A stretch of 64,000 nucleotides of DNA from Climacteris rufus (Eukaryota > Chordata > Aves > Passeriformes > Climacteridae). The stretch lies in assembly GCA_013398175.1 (NCBI GenBank), contig VZRZ01006181.1, positions 3,098,032 to 3,162,031 on the forward strand. The letters run 5' to 3'. Below are positions 49,601 through 61,342 of this stretch, one piece after another (the first letter of the stretch is position 1; each line of letters opens with the position of its first letter). Below the pieces are notes generated by a model. That model worked only from the letters and a program-made list of their open reading frames with translations. It was not told where the DNA came from and made no database searches. Position numbers and translations under genes: made by a program.

Positions 49601-51631
49601 CTCAGTCACACTGCAGTTGCAAAAGGAGAGGTGGTCAGTGCCACTGCCTGATGAAAACAGCCTCTGGGGTGACAACACTGTGCCACACAAAGTGAGAGGT
49701 AACTCTGGTTCTACAAGGGGCCAGAGGCCAGTCAGTGACAGCAGGGAGCCACACCACCCTTTGTAACTCACCTGTATGCACGTGTGTCAGAGAGGAAAAG
49801 AGGATTAAAAATGCCTGCTAGCTGTCAGATGAGAGTTTTCCTGTCACCAGCTGTGAGAACACCCCCAAGCCACACAGCCAGTGGTTGGAGCAGGAATCCC
49901 AGATGTACAATAAAAAGCATCAGTACTAATACTGATGATGCCAAGACCCCAAAAGCCCTTCAGGACAAAGGGAGTGTGAGGGAAGAGGAGGGGCACAGGC
50001 ACCACAGAAAGAGCTGATGCTGCAGTAGACCTTTGTTAAGGAGGGATCCTGTTTGCTGAGGATCCTCAGGCTGAGGCAATGGGGAGAAACGGAGAATGAA
50101 GGGCACTGACTTGAGAAGATACTGCAGCTTTAGCATTTGGGTTTGGCTCATAGAATCCCTCCTCCTGTTCAAATTGAGCAGCTGTTCCCACAACTAGTCT
50201 TGCCTCCAGTGCCGCTTTGCTCCCTTCTGGTGATGCAGAGTTGTCCTGTGCAGAAGAAAAAGAACACCCCCCTCCCTGCCCCCAGATGTGTCTGTGGCAG
50301 GCACTGAACCATAACCAGCCTTTCTGAGATTTAGAGCCACTTGGATAAATGACTTTACAACACTTTTTTACTGAAAGGCTGTGTCTCACAGGAGGACAAG
50401 GTGAGAGTCCCAGCAGTGCGGTTTCTCACAGACCAGAGAGGCTCATTTTCCAGGGAAGGAAGGAGGGACAAAGGTAATGACAGCCCTGCTGCTCCACAGC
50501 TTCTTTGCATGAAAATGTGAATGGGTTTCTCTGGAAAGTATAATGGCACTTTTGAAAACTCATGTCCTTTTTCTAACACGGGTGTTTATCCTCTCTTATC
50601 TCCTGAAACTGCTCCACCCAGATGAGCCCCCTGGACCCCCTGTGCATGGTGCAGTGTGAAGCTTGTGGGGACACACCATGAGATGAGGTACAGCAGTATG
50701 ATCCCCTGACCCCCTCCGCAGCCCTTCCTCTGTCAGGCATCCCTGCAGAAGTCACCTCCTCATCTTAAAAGCCCCATCTACCCATCTACTCTCCTCATGA
50801 GCAGCACCAATTGCCCAATACTGGATGCAGAAGAAAGCTAACCAGGGTAGGATCCATCCTTCTGGTGACACACTGCAAAACTTGTGTTCTAACATGACCA
50901 AAATTTAATGAAAGGAAAACAGGATCAAAACAGTAATTTTAGAGAGGAGCTTGGCAGGATGCTGGCTTTATCTAATCAGCCTGCTTTAGGGGATACAGTG
51001 TCTGAAGTCCCTAACAGGGAAAGCTCCTCTACACCAGATTATGCCTGAAGTAAAGCAGAAGAAGGACTTGGACCTGAAATTCCTGGTCTAATACCTAACC
51101 AGCAGATGAGAGAGTTGTTATGCTGCCACCTACCCTTGGAGTCACACTTTTGCTGTATAAAATCCATTGCAGATGTGATTTGCATGGCAAACATTCCCTG
51201 TGGGCTCGGCTCACATCTCTGTGGGATGTGCACGTTTGGGATGCACCACCTCTTTCCAGACTGCTGGAAGAGGGAACAGGGAAGGTAAAGGTTGGGCAGA
51301 AGGGAATCAATATCAGCAGGATCTAAGTCTCATGTGAATCTTACCTGACATGAGCTGTGGTAGCTTCTCCAAGGAGCCTGTACTGCTTCTGCAAGCTGCT
51401 GTGCATAGACAATCCTGAAGTTGACTGAGTTCCTTTTTGGTCACCACTGTGAAAACAGGTGAGTTTTGTAACATTTAAAGTTACTGAGGCCAACCGGTCA
51501 TATCCTGCTTAGGGTATGGGTATGGTATGATTTAAATTTTCATTGGAACTTTGCAAGTTGTGCCAGCCAGGAAAGTTCTGTTTACTTTACATCCAGCAGA
51601 CAGGGTTATTTTCATGTCAGCACAGGATAAC
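46617..51631. other. Intergenic region, no recognised gene
   Basis: Unique sequence with chance ORFs only (the largest about 209 aa at 47267, starting in no splice or promoter context). It contains a 23-bp-period duplication at 46750-46791 and an A-run near 49336. Nothing supports an RNA gene. Confidence 0.6.
46750..46791 (+). repeat. 23-bp-period tandem duplication
   Basis: GAAATTAAAAGGGAAAACA is present at 46750-46768 and again at 46773-46791 with a four-base spacer. Simple local duplication shortly after the LTR. Confidence 0.85.
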
Positions 51632-51745
51632 TCAGCTTGGGAAGGGTCCCCAGGAGGTGCCTAGTCCAGCATCCTGCTCTAAACAGGGTGAGCCATGAGG
51701 TCAGAGTAGGGCTTTATGAAGTCAGCGATTGAAAAACCTCATGGA
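51632..51745 (-). mobile_element. CR1-like fragment, antisense (old)
   Basis: 'ttgggaagggtccccaggag', 'cctagtccagcatcctgctc' and 'gaaaaacctcatggatgcag' resemble the inverted 3' region of CR1 elements. It is short and strongly diverged, with no tail repeat. Assignment is tentative. Confidence 0.6.
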
Positions 51746-52973
51746 TGCAGGATGTTTTAATAATACTGTCAGGAGGGCACCTTGGCTTGCAGGATGAATG
51801 ATGGAAGATTTATTCCACCTGAGTGGCACATTTTAGGCGCTGCACCTCAAACACTGGCTGCAGTGACAGCAACTGTGGTGTGAAAGCACAATAAATACCA
51901 TTTGCAAACTATCCTTTAAGCTGCAGGAGTGGAGGGCACTAGCAACCCAGCCACAGATGGAAAAGTGAGGAGTGAGAAGCTTGGGAATCAGCAGCAGTGG
52001 GGAAGGACAAATAGGTTTGGGAACTGGACAGAACTCTGAGACTGTGGCTGGAAACCAAAGGAAGAAACAGCAGCACAGGCTGGAGAGATGCACAAGAGAA
52101 CAGGAGTGCACAAACACCCACTGGACAAACTTAGCACAGAGGAACGAACATAGGGACTGATGGGCAAGGAGGTGGGGAAATATTAAGAGGAGAGATTGGA
52201 TTTATCCAAGTTATTTGAAATCTTTACTAAAGAGCCTGAGGACATATAGGACTGAAAAGAAGAATTACGAGAATTGGTGCTGATGGCGAGGGCAAAGAAA
52301 CAGGCTGGAGGGGACCCAGAGGGAATGAACCAGGTCTGGGAGCTATGGCATCTCTCAGCTTTCTGCACATGGGGCAGAAAACCTGGCATGGAGCTGGAGA
52401 ACCAGGAGTCTGAGCAGTGAAACCTGTTGGCATATTCTTTCATTCTGAGGTTCTCACAACTTACTACTGACCTGTTTCTCTACCACACTCCAGTGATACC
52501 CTGTTGTCACAGCCAAGGCCTGCAGCATGTCCAGTGTTTAACAGGGGCAAATATACACCACACAGGATTTTGGAGGAGGAAGAAAGAGAGGAATTTATGA
52601 GAGAGACATAGCACTAAGCACTGTATTAAAGAAGTTGTACTTTAAGAAAAAAATCACTGCAAATACCACAATTTAGATTGCTTATGCAATTTTAACTCAG
52701 CCTTGCCTCTGTGTGTGGTACAATCTATTCTAAATTAAATGATCCAGATTATTATCTTGCTCCACAAGATCTCTGCTGCAGCGTAAACAGAAGGAAGTCA
52801 TTAAGTTCCTTCTCCAAAGACCTTCCAGATTTGGGAAGACCAGACAAGGGAGTGTGAAGGGATCCATCCCAGGAGGGAGGTGGGGAGGGATCACTGATGA
52901 GAATGAGCTTCAATAGAGCAGCAGCATTCACAACTAGGTAATTTTTGGAGAATTATATTTGGACAATAGACGC

Positions 52974-53160
52974 TTTGAGGGACACCTTATAGAAGTCTAC
53001 CAGTGCCTAAAGGGGACTACAAGGGAGACAGAGAGAGACTTTTTACAAGAGCACAAAGTGACAGGGCATGGGGAAATGGCTTTAAAATGAAAGAGGATAA
53101 GTTTAGATTAGATATTAGGAAGATATTCTTTACTGTGAGGGTGGTTCTATGATTCTATGA
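52974..53160 (+). mobile_element. CR1 fragment with internal deletion, sense
   Basis: CR1 3' text (agaagtctaccagtgcctaa, gactttttacaagagcacaa, agattagatattaggaagat) runs to 'tgtgagggtgg'. It then jumps at about 53144 straight into the terminal 'ttctatgattctatga' tail. Compared with the usual CR1 3' end, roughly 200 bases between are missing. A post-insertion deletion or template jump is likely. Confidence 0.85.
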
Positions 53161-54930
53161 GTATGATTTTTTTTTCCTGGAGTCAGAGTAATATTAAGAA
53201 ATGAGATAAAAATATTTAAAGTAAGAATCAAATTTCACAAGACAGAACCAGAGGATCCACTGATACACCAGGCAAGGCAACAGGGAAGGTTTCAGCACTG
53301 GAAGATAAAGATGTGAAGCAGAACAACAGTGAATTTGTAGTTAAAGCAGTGATTTTCCCCTTCTGCATCTCCCTTATCTTCGAGGAGGGCCAGGCAGTGT
53401 CTCTTTATTGATCTGTGGTTGGCTGCTGCATGGCACAGATGACAGCTCAAAGCCTGTTGCTGCCATGCCTTGTGGCCCCATCATCCCAGAGCCAATGTGA
53501 GCACCTTGCCAGCCACCACCCTTTGGGAATTGTCCACAAACAAACTGCATTTAGAAACTGCCTAAAGGAAGTTAAAATGCCTCCATCTCTCTGCTAGCCT
53601 TGCTGTGAGGAGTTGTGCTCACCGGGCACTCACACCCAGCCTGTGACTCGCACAGCCCTCAGTAGTCAGAACAAGTGTGCTCTTCCCTCTGGCTCTAACC
53701 ACACAAGTGTGGGAGTGTTGGGCTCTTTCCAAGCTAAAAAACAGCTAAAAAGCCTCTGCTGGACATGGCCAGGAGGGCTTGCCCCCACCTTGATTGCCGC
53801 AGGCACAATTAGCAAGTGCATTTTCCCCGAGGTGAGCAGTATGGTTCGGATGGCGGCAGAAGTTCAACTGTACAGATATAACATAAGCATGGCAAATGTA
53901 GTCCTTGTCACACCATTTTGGGGCTCCCAAGGGGACAAAGGGGCTGTAGAGCCCTTCATGGGTCATTTGGTCTAACAGCCTGGCAGCTATATCCTCCAGC
54001 CAGGCCGTGTGTGAATGTGTCGCCCTGGGGACCAGGCAGTGACTCACTGCACTCTTCAGTGCCATCCACCAAGCTGCCATGGGGCAGCCACAGCCGTGGC
54101 TAAAGGCAGCAGTGCTGATCAGTCCCCATCGAATCCTACATGGGCACTTGCACCATTCCCAGCCAGGCTAAAGAAGATGGTACTCTGACACCCGCCACAC
54201 CTGAGGGGTATGAGGGCTTTCCACAGCACTTCTCCCTCCTTCCACTCTCACCTACAAAGAGATTACCTTGGATAGCTGCCGTCAGGAGAGATGATCCAGG
54301 CAGCCCAAGCCCCAAGGCATACTTCTCAAGTAAATTCTTAAAAATAAGTAGATAAACGCTGCTCTCCACAGTATCTCCTCTTTTCCTTGCCCACCTACAA
54401 GTCAGCCTGCGGCCCCCTGACCAGTGGCTGCATAAAGGGGAAGGGAACTTTGCCTCCTGCATGCAGGGAAGGGAAACCTCAGCCCTGCGGCTGAGCTTCC
54501 TGCACCCTCATGGCAACTCCCAGCAAGCCCCTCTTGCTGTTCCAGAGTGGTGGTGAGCACAACCCAGCCTCCAAAGGGAGAAGGAGCACCGGGGTCACTC
54601 CTACCCCACAGAGCCCTCCCGATGACTCCAGTCTAAGGAGAGCTGTGCTCGGAGACTTGATCTCAGACCTCAAGGGAAGCCACATCTCAGAGACAGGGTT
54701 TGTAGCTGTGTTCCAGCCATCGCGATGTGCCTCCTGGCAGTGGTCCCTGGACAAGGACGCTTCCCAACATCAGTCTCCTTTCCAGCTTCCTCCCCGCTTA
54801 CCTGCACTCTTTCATCTCAGGTTTAAGGTAGTTTATTTAAAGACACATATTTTTTTAAATCTCCCCTGTCTTCAAATCATCTCTGCTTGGATCCCTTTTT
54901 GCAACTAACTGTATTTTTAAGTGACAACTT
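53161..54930. other. Intergenic region approaching the CpG island
   Basis: Increasing GC content with only chance ORFs on both strands. No exon or RNA gene is recognised. Confidence 0.55.
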
Positions 54931-54934
54931 TCTC

Positions 54935-55970
54935 CCTGCTGGGCAAGCCGCCCCGGCCGAGGCATCTCCCCGGCTCCGCAGCAACACCGGCGCCCCGGAT
55001 CTCGGCTCCCGGGCAGGAGCAGGTCAATCCCTCAGCAAAGCTCGCCCTTGCGGCGGACCCCGGCTCCGAAATTCGCCCAGACCGGTTCCGCCGGAGCCCC
55101 TTAGGAGAAGGGCGACCTCGGGCAGCTGAGGAGGGGACGGGGAGCGCAGCCCGGCCACGCTGCCCCCTCCCCGGGCACGGCGGGGTCCCGGGGCAGGGGG
55201 CGGGCGGGGAGGAGGTGGCCAGCCCGGTCCCGCCCCGCGGCTCCGCGCCGGGAAGGCGGCAGGAGGGAGCGGGTCGGGTCGGGCCGGGAGTCAACGGGAC
55301 CGGGAACGGGAGCAGGAGCGGGACCGAGCTGTGCTGGGCGGCGGCGGTGCCACGGCCCGACGGGCCNNNNNNNNNNNNNNNNNNNNNNNNNNNNNNNNNN
55401 NNNNNNNNNNNNNNNNNNNNNNNNNNNNNNNNNNNNNNNNNNNNNNNNNNNNNNNNNNNNNNNNNNNNNNNNNNNNNNNNNNNNNNNNNNNNNNNNNNNN
55501 NNNNNNNNNNNNNNNNNNNNNNNNNNNNNNNNNNNNNNNNNNNNNNNNNNNNNNNNNNGGACCCAGAGCCGCCCGCACACCTGCACCCTGCGCTCGGACC
55601 CCGCACCCTGCACCTTCCCTGCACCCCGCGCCTGGACCTGCCATCCGGGCCGAGAGCTGCCCCCGCGCCCCTCCGAGGCGGAGACCCGCGGCAGGAGCAT
55701 CCCTTTTCCTCCCTGTCCCCACGGCTGCCAGCCTTGTCCCCATCGCGGCTCGTCACGCGGGTGCCCCGGGTCGGGGGTGTCCCGGTGCCCCGGTGTCCTG
55801 CCACCCCAGGGGACAGGGTCCTGTCACTGTGCGGGAATCCGGGTCTGCTGCTGCTTGCCTGGTTTGGCAGCGCCCTGGCCAGGTGCGGAGTGACAGGGCT
55901 GGAGGGGCTGAGGACAGGCCAGGGGTGGGGGACCTGGCAGGGCTGGGAGGGCTCTTGGTAGGGAAGAGTG
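54935..55970. promoter_or_regulatory. CpG island, interrupted by assembly gap
   Basis: About 1 kb of very GC- and CpG-rich DNA, containing 192 unknown bases at 55367-55558. Islands like this normally mark promoters. Coding exon 1 of DRD3 (57671) begins with a splice acceptor, so at least one noncoding DRD3 exon must lie upstream, and this island, 1.7 kb away, is a candidate source. It could equally be the promoter of an unannotated or antisense transcript. Open frames across it are artefacts of high GC and Ns. Confidence 0.65.
55367..55558. other. Assembly gap (192 N)
   Basis: A run of N inside the CpG island, typical of GC-rich avian sequence lost in short-read assembly. Single Ns also occur at 9841, 34984 and 41949, two of them beside homopolymers. 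Confidence 0.99.
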
Positions 55971-57670
55971 GCCTCGGGGTGAGAGATGAAAATAGTACTC
56001 ACGGATGTCAGGGGCAGAAGACAACACAGCAAACCCACAGCCGAACTCTGTAACACAGAGCCTTCAGCCTTCTGGCTATATGTGTGCTATGTGATGTTTT
56101 GTTCATTCCCTGTTGAGGCCTTGCTTATCAGCTAGGCAGCTGCTTAATGTAATTTTTTTTCCAGCACTACAGAACCAGCCTTTCCTGGCCCCAGACAATA
56201 TAAAATTCTCAGAGTGGGAGCTGTGTCAGTGCGAGGAACACAGCACAATGAATCCTGTGTTTGGGTGGCTGCAGCTCAACTGCTTTATGGACAGTCCTGG
56301 ACTCAGCAGCAGCACTCCAGCTACAAGACATCCTTGAGATCCAGTGGAAGGCTGAACTTCTTTGTCAGGGGCAGGCAGAAGAAAGAGAAGAGATGAGCAC
56401 AGGCCCTTCCAAATAAAACACATACCATAAGAGATTTTTTCAGCTCTATCCTGAGGGATCTGTGTTCACAGGACATAGGGAAGTTCAGTTTCCATCTCAT
56501 TCAATCCTTGTCCTCTCCCACCTACAAAGCATCAGGGGAGAGTGGCACCAGTTTTAAGGATGAGTATATCCCAAGGGGCTGAAGCAATTTGTACCTATTT
56601 CACAGCTACTCTTCCAGGAGCATAGCTGTGCAGCAGCTGTGCATCACAGATGCTGCTGTTCAAGGGGTGAGGTGAAACAGTAATATTTATACAACTGGCA
56701 TCGCAATGTTTTGTCCTTGCCTTTCATACCTGTCACACTGATGATGAGTTCAGCAACGGCAGCAGTAGCAAAGAAAAAAATGATAAAGCAATTAAATGTC
56801 ATGGAACAACCTTGGACAGCAGCCTCCGTATTTCTGGAAAAAATCCTCCTCCTAAATCAAGAAAGGATAGGTTACTGAGAACAGTCTTGAATCTATTATA
56901 AGAAAAAGAAATGCAGAGTACCATGCAAACATCTTTCCATTATTTCATCCCAAACATCGAGTTGGTTTGCTTGTCAGCACAAGAAGCAAATCCTTTGGCT
57001 GTGGATGGAAAACACAGAGCACAGTATGGATGAAATGGGAATAGCACCCACAGTCAACCTTTGACAAGGCAGGCAGGGCCTGGGACAGAAACATGCTGCA
57101 GGAAAGGAGGAATTCTGGAGGTGGTGCTTGCTGCCAGGCAGCCAGGGATCAAGAGGCTCTGCCAGGCTGCCAAACACTCGAGCGTGTGAAGTTACTGAGG
57201 ACATTTTTTGATGAGAGGAAGAAGAGGATATTTCCCAGAAGAAAAGATACAAGGTCCAAACTTTAGCCAGGCCCTAGTTTGGGTAACTGTGTTGGATCTT
57301 CCTCACCATTTCAAATTGCTGTCTTTCAGACTGCACTCTTGTCCAGCTGACTTGAACTGTGGTGTGACTTTGGTGCATCCTAAAACTGTTTTCACTTTCC
57401 ATACAACTGCATTGGTTGGTAAGATGCACCTTTCAGGTGCACACAGGAGGTGAAATGTTGCATTGTTCTCTTGGCTTAGATTCAGTGAAAAACAGAACAG
57501 GCCAAGCAAGTCCTTAAGCAAAGCTCTGCAGAAAAAACAACCCCATCTGATTGGCTTGAAGGAGCATTCATGAAGAAAGTATGGAAGTCATCTGTACTCA
57601 CAGGGGGTACTGTTCTCCACAATTATTGTAGAGCTCTGATTTTCAGTTCTCTCTTTGTTTCTCTTTGCAG
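55971..57670 (+). other. DRD3: Upstream region of DRD3, ending at a splice acceptor
   Basis: Between the CpG island and DRD3 coding exon 1. It ends in 'ctctttgtttctctttgcag', a strong pyrimidine tract with AG at 57669-57670, showing that an upstream noncoding exon exists. Another acceptor-like site (tttttttccag at 56154-56164) has no convincing partner donor. No coding sequence is recognised. Confidence 0.6.
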
Positions 57671-57962
57671 TGGCAGCCCCATGGCCCTCTTCACCAGAGC
57701 CAGCAGCCATCCTAACACAACAGACCCCATTCCCTGTGGGGCAAACAGCACCACAGAGCCAGACCTGCCCCCCTCACATGCCTACTACGCCCTCTGCTAC
57801 TGCTTCTTGATTGTGGCCATCATCTTTGGGAACGTGCTGGTCTGCTTAGCTGTGCTGAGGGAACGCACCTTGCAAACCACAACCAACTACCTGGTGGTGA
57901 GCCTGGCAGTGGCAGATTTGCTGGTGGCTACTTTGGTGATGCCATGGATGGTGTACCTGGAG
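57671..57962 (+). CDS. DRD3: DRD3 coding exon 1: N-terminus, TM1, TM2
   Basis: Dopamine D3 receptor, a D2-like rhodopsin-family GPCR that couples to Gi/o at the plasma membrane. The exon has 10 bases of 5' UTR, then ATG at 57681 (context cccATGg), and 94 codons to the donor GTGAGT at 57963 (phase 0). The extracellular N-terminus (residues 1-33) has N-glycosylation sequons at N12 and N22. TM1 is about 35-59, with the GN motif (N51, position 1.50). ICL1 is RERTLQTTTNY. TM2 is about 70-94, with LAVAD (D79, position 2.50, the sodium-site Asp), ending PWMVYLE. The motifs TTTNYLVVSLAVADLLVATLVMPW and HAYYAL distinguish D2/D3-like receptors, and the HAYYALCYC start fits D3. The N-terminal tail is a few residues longer than the human one as I recall it. 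Confidence 0.96.
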
Positions 57963-60930
57963 GTGAGTACATCTCAGGAAAGCCTAGCAGAATTTAACCC
58001 CACTACTGGATGTGTGGTCATGTTCCTAATGAAGTCGGTAGCAACATTTGGACTAATGTGTGTGGAATGGTCCTGGAGCTGTCCTGCAGGGTGTGTACTG
58101 CTCAGGAGAGATACACTGAATGATTAAAAAGAAAGGAATGAGTGTGTGTGAGAGAAGCCATCACAGTAAGACAGAATTAGACTCTTCAATTTGATTGCAA
58201 CTAAAAAATATTATTACAAGTCGAATTTTATTTCAGATTGGAATAGTCTATCAGCTCAAGTGCATTCCAGTCCTTAATGAAATCATGTTATGCTTTGCTT
58301 TAGAAAATACTTGTGTGCTGTCTTGCTGTGGACAGGGTGGGACTGAGGCACATCTGTGGAGCAGCCTCTGCCCCCATTCAGTGCCCTGCTCATGATTTGT
58401 GAGCACAACAGCAGGTCCATTTCCTAGTTGTGTTTGTAGACCCATTCAAGACTAATTTCCGTCTGTGAAGCTTGGATAATCAAAGCAGCTGATCCAAGAG
58501 TCATCCAAACAACAGGGAAAAGAACCCATACTCATCCCAAGCTACCACTCCTGGCATTGCACAGTATTTCCTACAGAACTGGGCTGTAGAACTCCAGCAA
58601 GACTTAAGATCTAAAAAACAGCCCAAAAAGCCATAAAGTTTTTTCAATATTTGCTGCTGTTTATGGATCAGCAATGAAGCAGAAATGGCATCATGCTTCA
58701 ATACACTACAAGCCTGGAAATTGCAAAAAAATCATTCAGTCCCCAGAACAATGTACAACACCTATTCATCTACTGAAGGTTTGCCAAACCAGACTTTTGA
58801 GAACTGCCCATTATTTATGGAGAAGCTAAAGGTGGATGACTGCCTCAGATTTAAATGTCACTTATGAAGTTTGTGCTTTACACTCCATTTTTAGCATCAT
58901 CTGTGGCCATGAAATATGTTTTATCAATCAGACCATAACTGTCTCATTCTGAGAAGTCTTTTGGGAAGGCTGTGAGAGAACAGCAGTAGGAATATTTTAG
59001 AGCCTCAAAATGCTCATCTCCACCTAATGAGATTTCTGGCACAGAAGTGTATTCAGCAATGTGTCTAGCAATCTTCTGGGGGCCAACAGCTAGGTCTAAT
59101 ACACCAGTATTGCTGCCCTGCTGCTTTACTGATCCTGATGCTGTGGCTGGCCTGGCTGCTGAAGGTCACTGAGGTTTCCAAGACAGTGACATTAGGGTAT
59201 TCTACACACTGGAGTATGATGGCATTAAACACCATTGTAGTCATTGCATAAATGGAAGAGGACATGTAGCAGCTGGTAACTGCTGGGAACATCGTCCTCA
59301 GGCTTTTCATTACGTCCAGTTCTACCTTCAAGGGAGAAAAAAGCTTCAGGAGATGGTTGTCACTGAGGTCCTATCTGTTGAGAGCGTGTGGGAGTAACAC
59401 TGGCTCCTCACCTGTGTCTCTCACACAGGAGCAGTGAGACCTGCAGCTGCTCTGTGAGCTCCAGGAGCTCTGCTGAACCGGTATCAAAGGGAGGACAGAG
59501 CTGAGTTACTGCAGCTCAGCAGTCCTCACCACATGAGTGCTCTTTGCTAGTCCCACTGTGCAAAGCCACGAGCAGCCACCTCACAGCTGCAGGAGCCAAC
59601 AGCACCCCCAAGAAGCAGCTCTCAAACACAAAACCCTTCAGTGAATGTGCTTAGATGCACCACCACTTTCATGCCTGTCATTGCCTGATGCAACTTGGTT
59701 TCCTAATTTCCCATCCATGTGCTCCTCATCATTCATATCTGAATTGTAGAGACATTGTTATTTTAAGAGTTCATGATGGATATGCATAAGTTTAAAAAAA
59801 AAAGAAAATGATTGTGCATTCATAAACTGAAAAGCTTCCTAGAGAGTTTGGAAGTTAATAACAATAGTACCACAATTTTGTAGGTAAAGCAGACTGGTCA
59901 TCAAGAAAGATGAGGTGAGAACCTGACCTGAATAGTCTATAGGGAGTTTTAGTATTGTCTTTAACAGAGCCAGGATTTCATCCTGGACACTATTCCTACT
60001 TCTGCTGCACAGTCACTGGGTGTTAATGAGAGATTGTATCAGCTCATCCCTCTGTGGTTTGCTCTCATCAGCTGTAAGAGAGTAATACTTGACCATCTAC
60101 CTACCCAGGCAGATGTGAGGATTCATCCAATTAATACCTGTGGTGTTCTTTGAGATTCCTGCACAAAAAGCACCAAAGGGATAAAGAAGAGGTACCCTGC
60201 CAGCACATGAAAACCAGAAATGCAGACTAGCAGGTTCTAGCTGCTGTAGTGAGGATGATCAGAACAGCACAATAAAAGGAAGAGCAGAAAGAGAAATTTA
60301 AAAATTATGAACAAGGCCTATAATAAAAAGGCTCTTCTTCACTGTTAAATTCTGGAATAAATTCTGGGTTTGTGTACCGCACAGGTAAATATTAGCTAGT
60401 TCACCAACTTCAGCAGAGCTACTCCCCAGTTTAGAAGTGGCAGTTAGAAGTCAGGATAGGTTTTAAGTCCAAATGTTTTGATCTGTGGAGCATCCTCTTA
60501 CACAAACTACAATCTAGTATACAGGTGGTGTGATCTGAATGCATCATCCTGAGCATCACTTCAGAGCCAACCCCACCAGAACCTTCAGTTTTAATGGTTC
60601 ACATTCTTGAGCTCAGCATCCGAATGTGCTCAGGACCTCGGAAATTCCCTCAGTGAAGTGCTTGCACATCTGCTGGGTTAGCAGCAGCTGGCTTTCATGT
60701 GAACACCTGCCACTGACTTAGTGAAGTATTCTTCAGACTCCACAGATTACATCAGAAACTGCATTTCTTTTTCCCTTAGACTGCAGAAACCTCACTTACT
60801 GTGAAGTAAGTCCCACTGTGAAGACTTCCAGAATTTTCTGGTTTTTTAATAGTTTGAAGTGGTCAAGCAGATCTCAAAATCTGAAAGTGAACTAAAACCA
60901 GTGTTGTAGAATTTGTAGCATCTGTCAGTC

Positions 60931-61342
60931 TGGTTTGGACGGTCGGGACGGATGGAGACGAGAGATGTCTGAAGTCAGGTCTTAGAGCATGGGGTTTATT
61001 GTGAAGGGCGTGGGTACAGGGGACCTGCTAGGAGCTGCCAGCTGCAGCTCGAAGCAGGCCAGAAAAGCAGGAGGTGAGAGAGTGAAGAGGTGAAGAGAGT
61101 CGTGGCAAGAGAGCAAGAGAGAGAGTGCAAAAAGAGTGAGAGCGTAAGAGAGAGCAAGAGAGCAAGACTCTCCTTTACAATTCAATAAATCTTCTTCTGT
61201 GTTGAATATTCTAATTTTCATTATCCAGTCTAGTACAAGATACAAGTCCTATAGCATTTACATACAGCCTATAAGAATTGTTACATTACTATACTGCTTT
61301 ACATTTTAAACCTTAAAAACTATTCTTTGGACTTCTGCCACA
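60931..61342 (-). mobile_element. Solo LTR (avian ERVK-like), antisense to DRD3
   Basis: On the minus strand it starts TGTGGCAGAAGTCC (61342) and ends CGACCGTCCAAACCA (60931), giving TG...CA termini and 412 bp. It contains a CT-rich block and AATAAA (complement of 60995-61000) about 65 bases before the end. Candidate flanks 'tcagtc' and 'ttagta' agree at 4 of 6 bases, a possibly decayed 6-bp target duplication. No internal region is present. Class assignment is from resemblance and remains tentative. Confidence 0.75.
61110..61172 (+). repeat. GA-rich purine tract (AAGAGAG-type)
   Basis: Imperfect repeats of 'gcaagagag' and related units inside the LTR. Equivalent to CTCTTG-like repeats on the LTR's sense strand. 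Likely part of the LTR rather than an independent element. Confidence 0.7.

Noticed and set aside
54917..56056. Long ORFs on both strands across the CpG island
   Set aside because: They are bridged by 192 unknown bases and consist of Ala/Arg/Pro/Gly-rich translations typical of GC-rich DNA on both strands.
56164..56340. Possible noncoding DRD3 exon after an acceptor-like tttttttccag
   Set aside because: No convincing donor follows and no sequence signature supports it. It could be tested with 5' RACE.
57963..58127. Continuation of the DRD3 exon 1 frame past the donor
   Set aside because: GTGAGT is a good donor and the downstream exon at 63603 restores the conserved receptor sequence; the intronic translation does not resemble a GPCR.
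60982..61245. 87-codon minus-strand ORF
   Set aside because: Falls wholly within the solo LTR and results from CT-rich repeats, not a gene.
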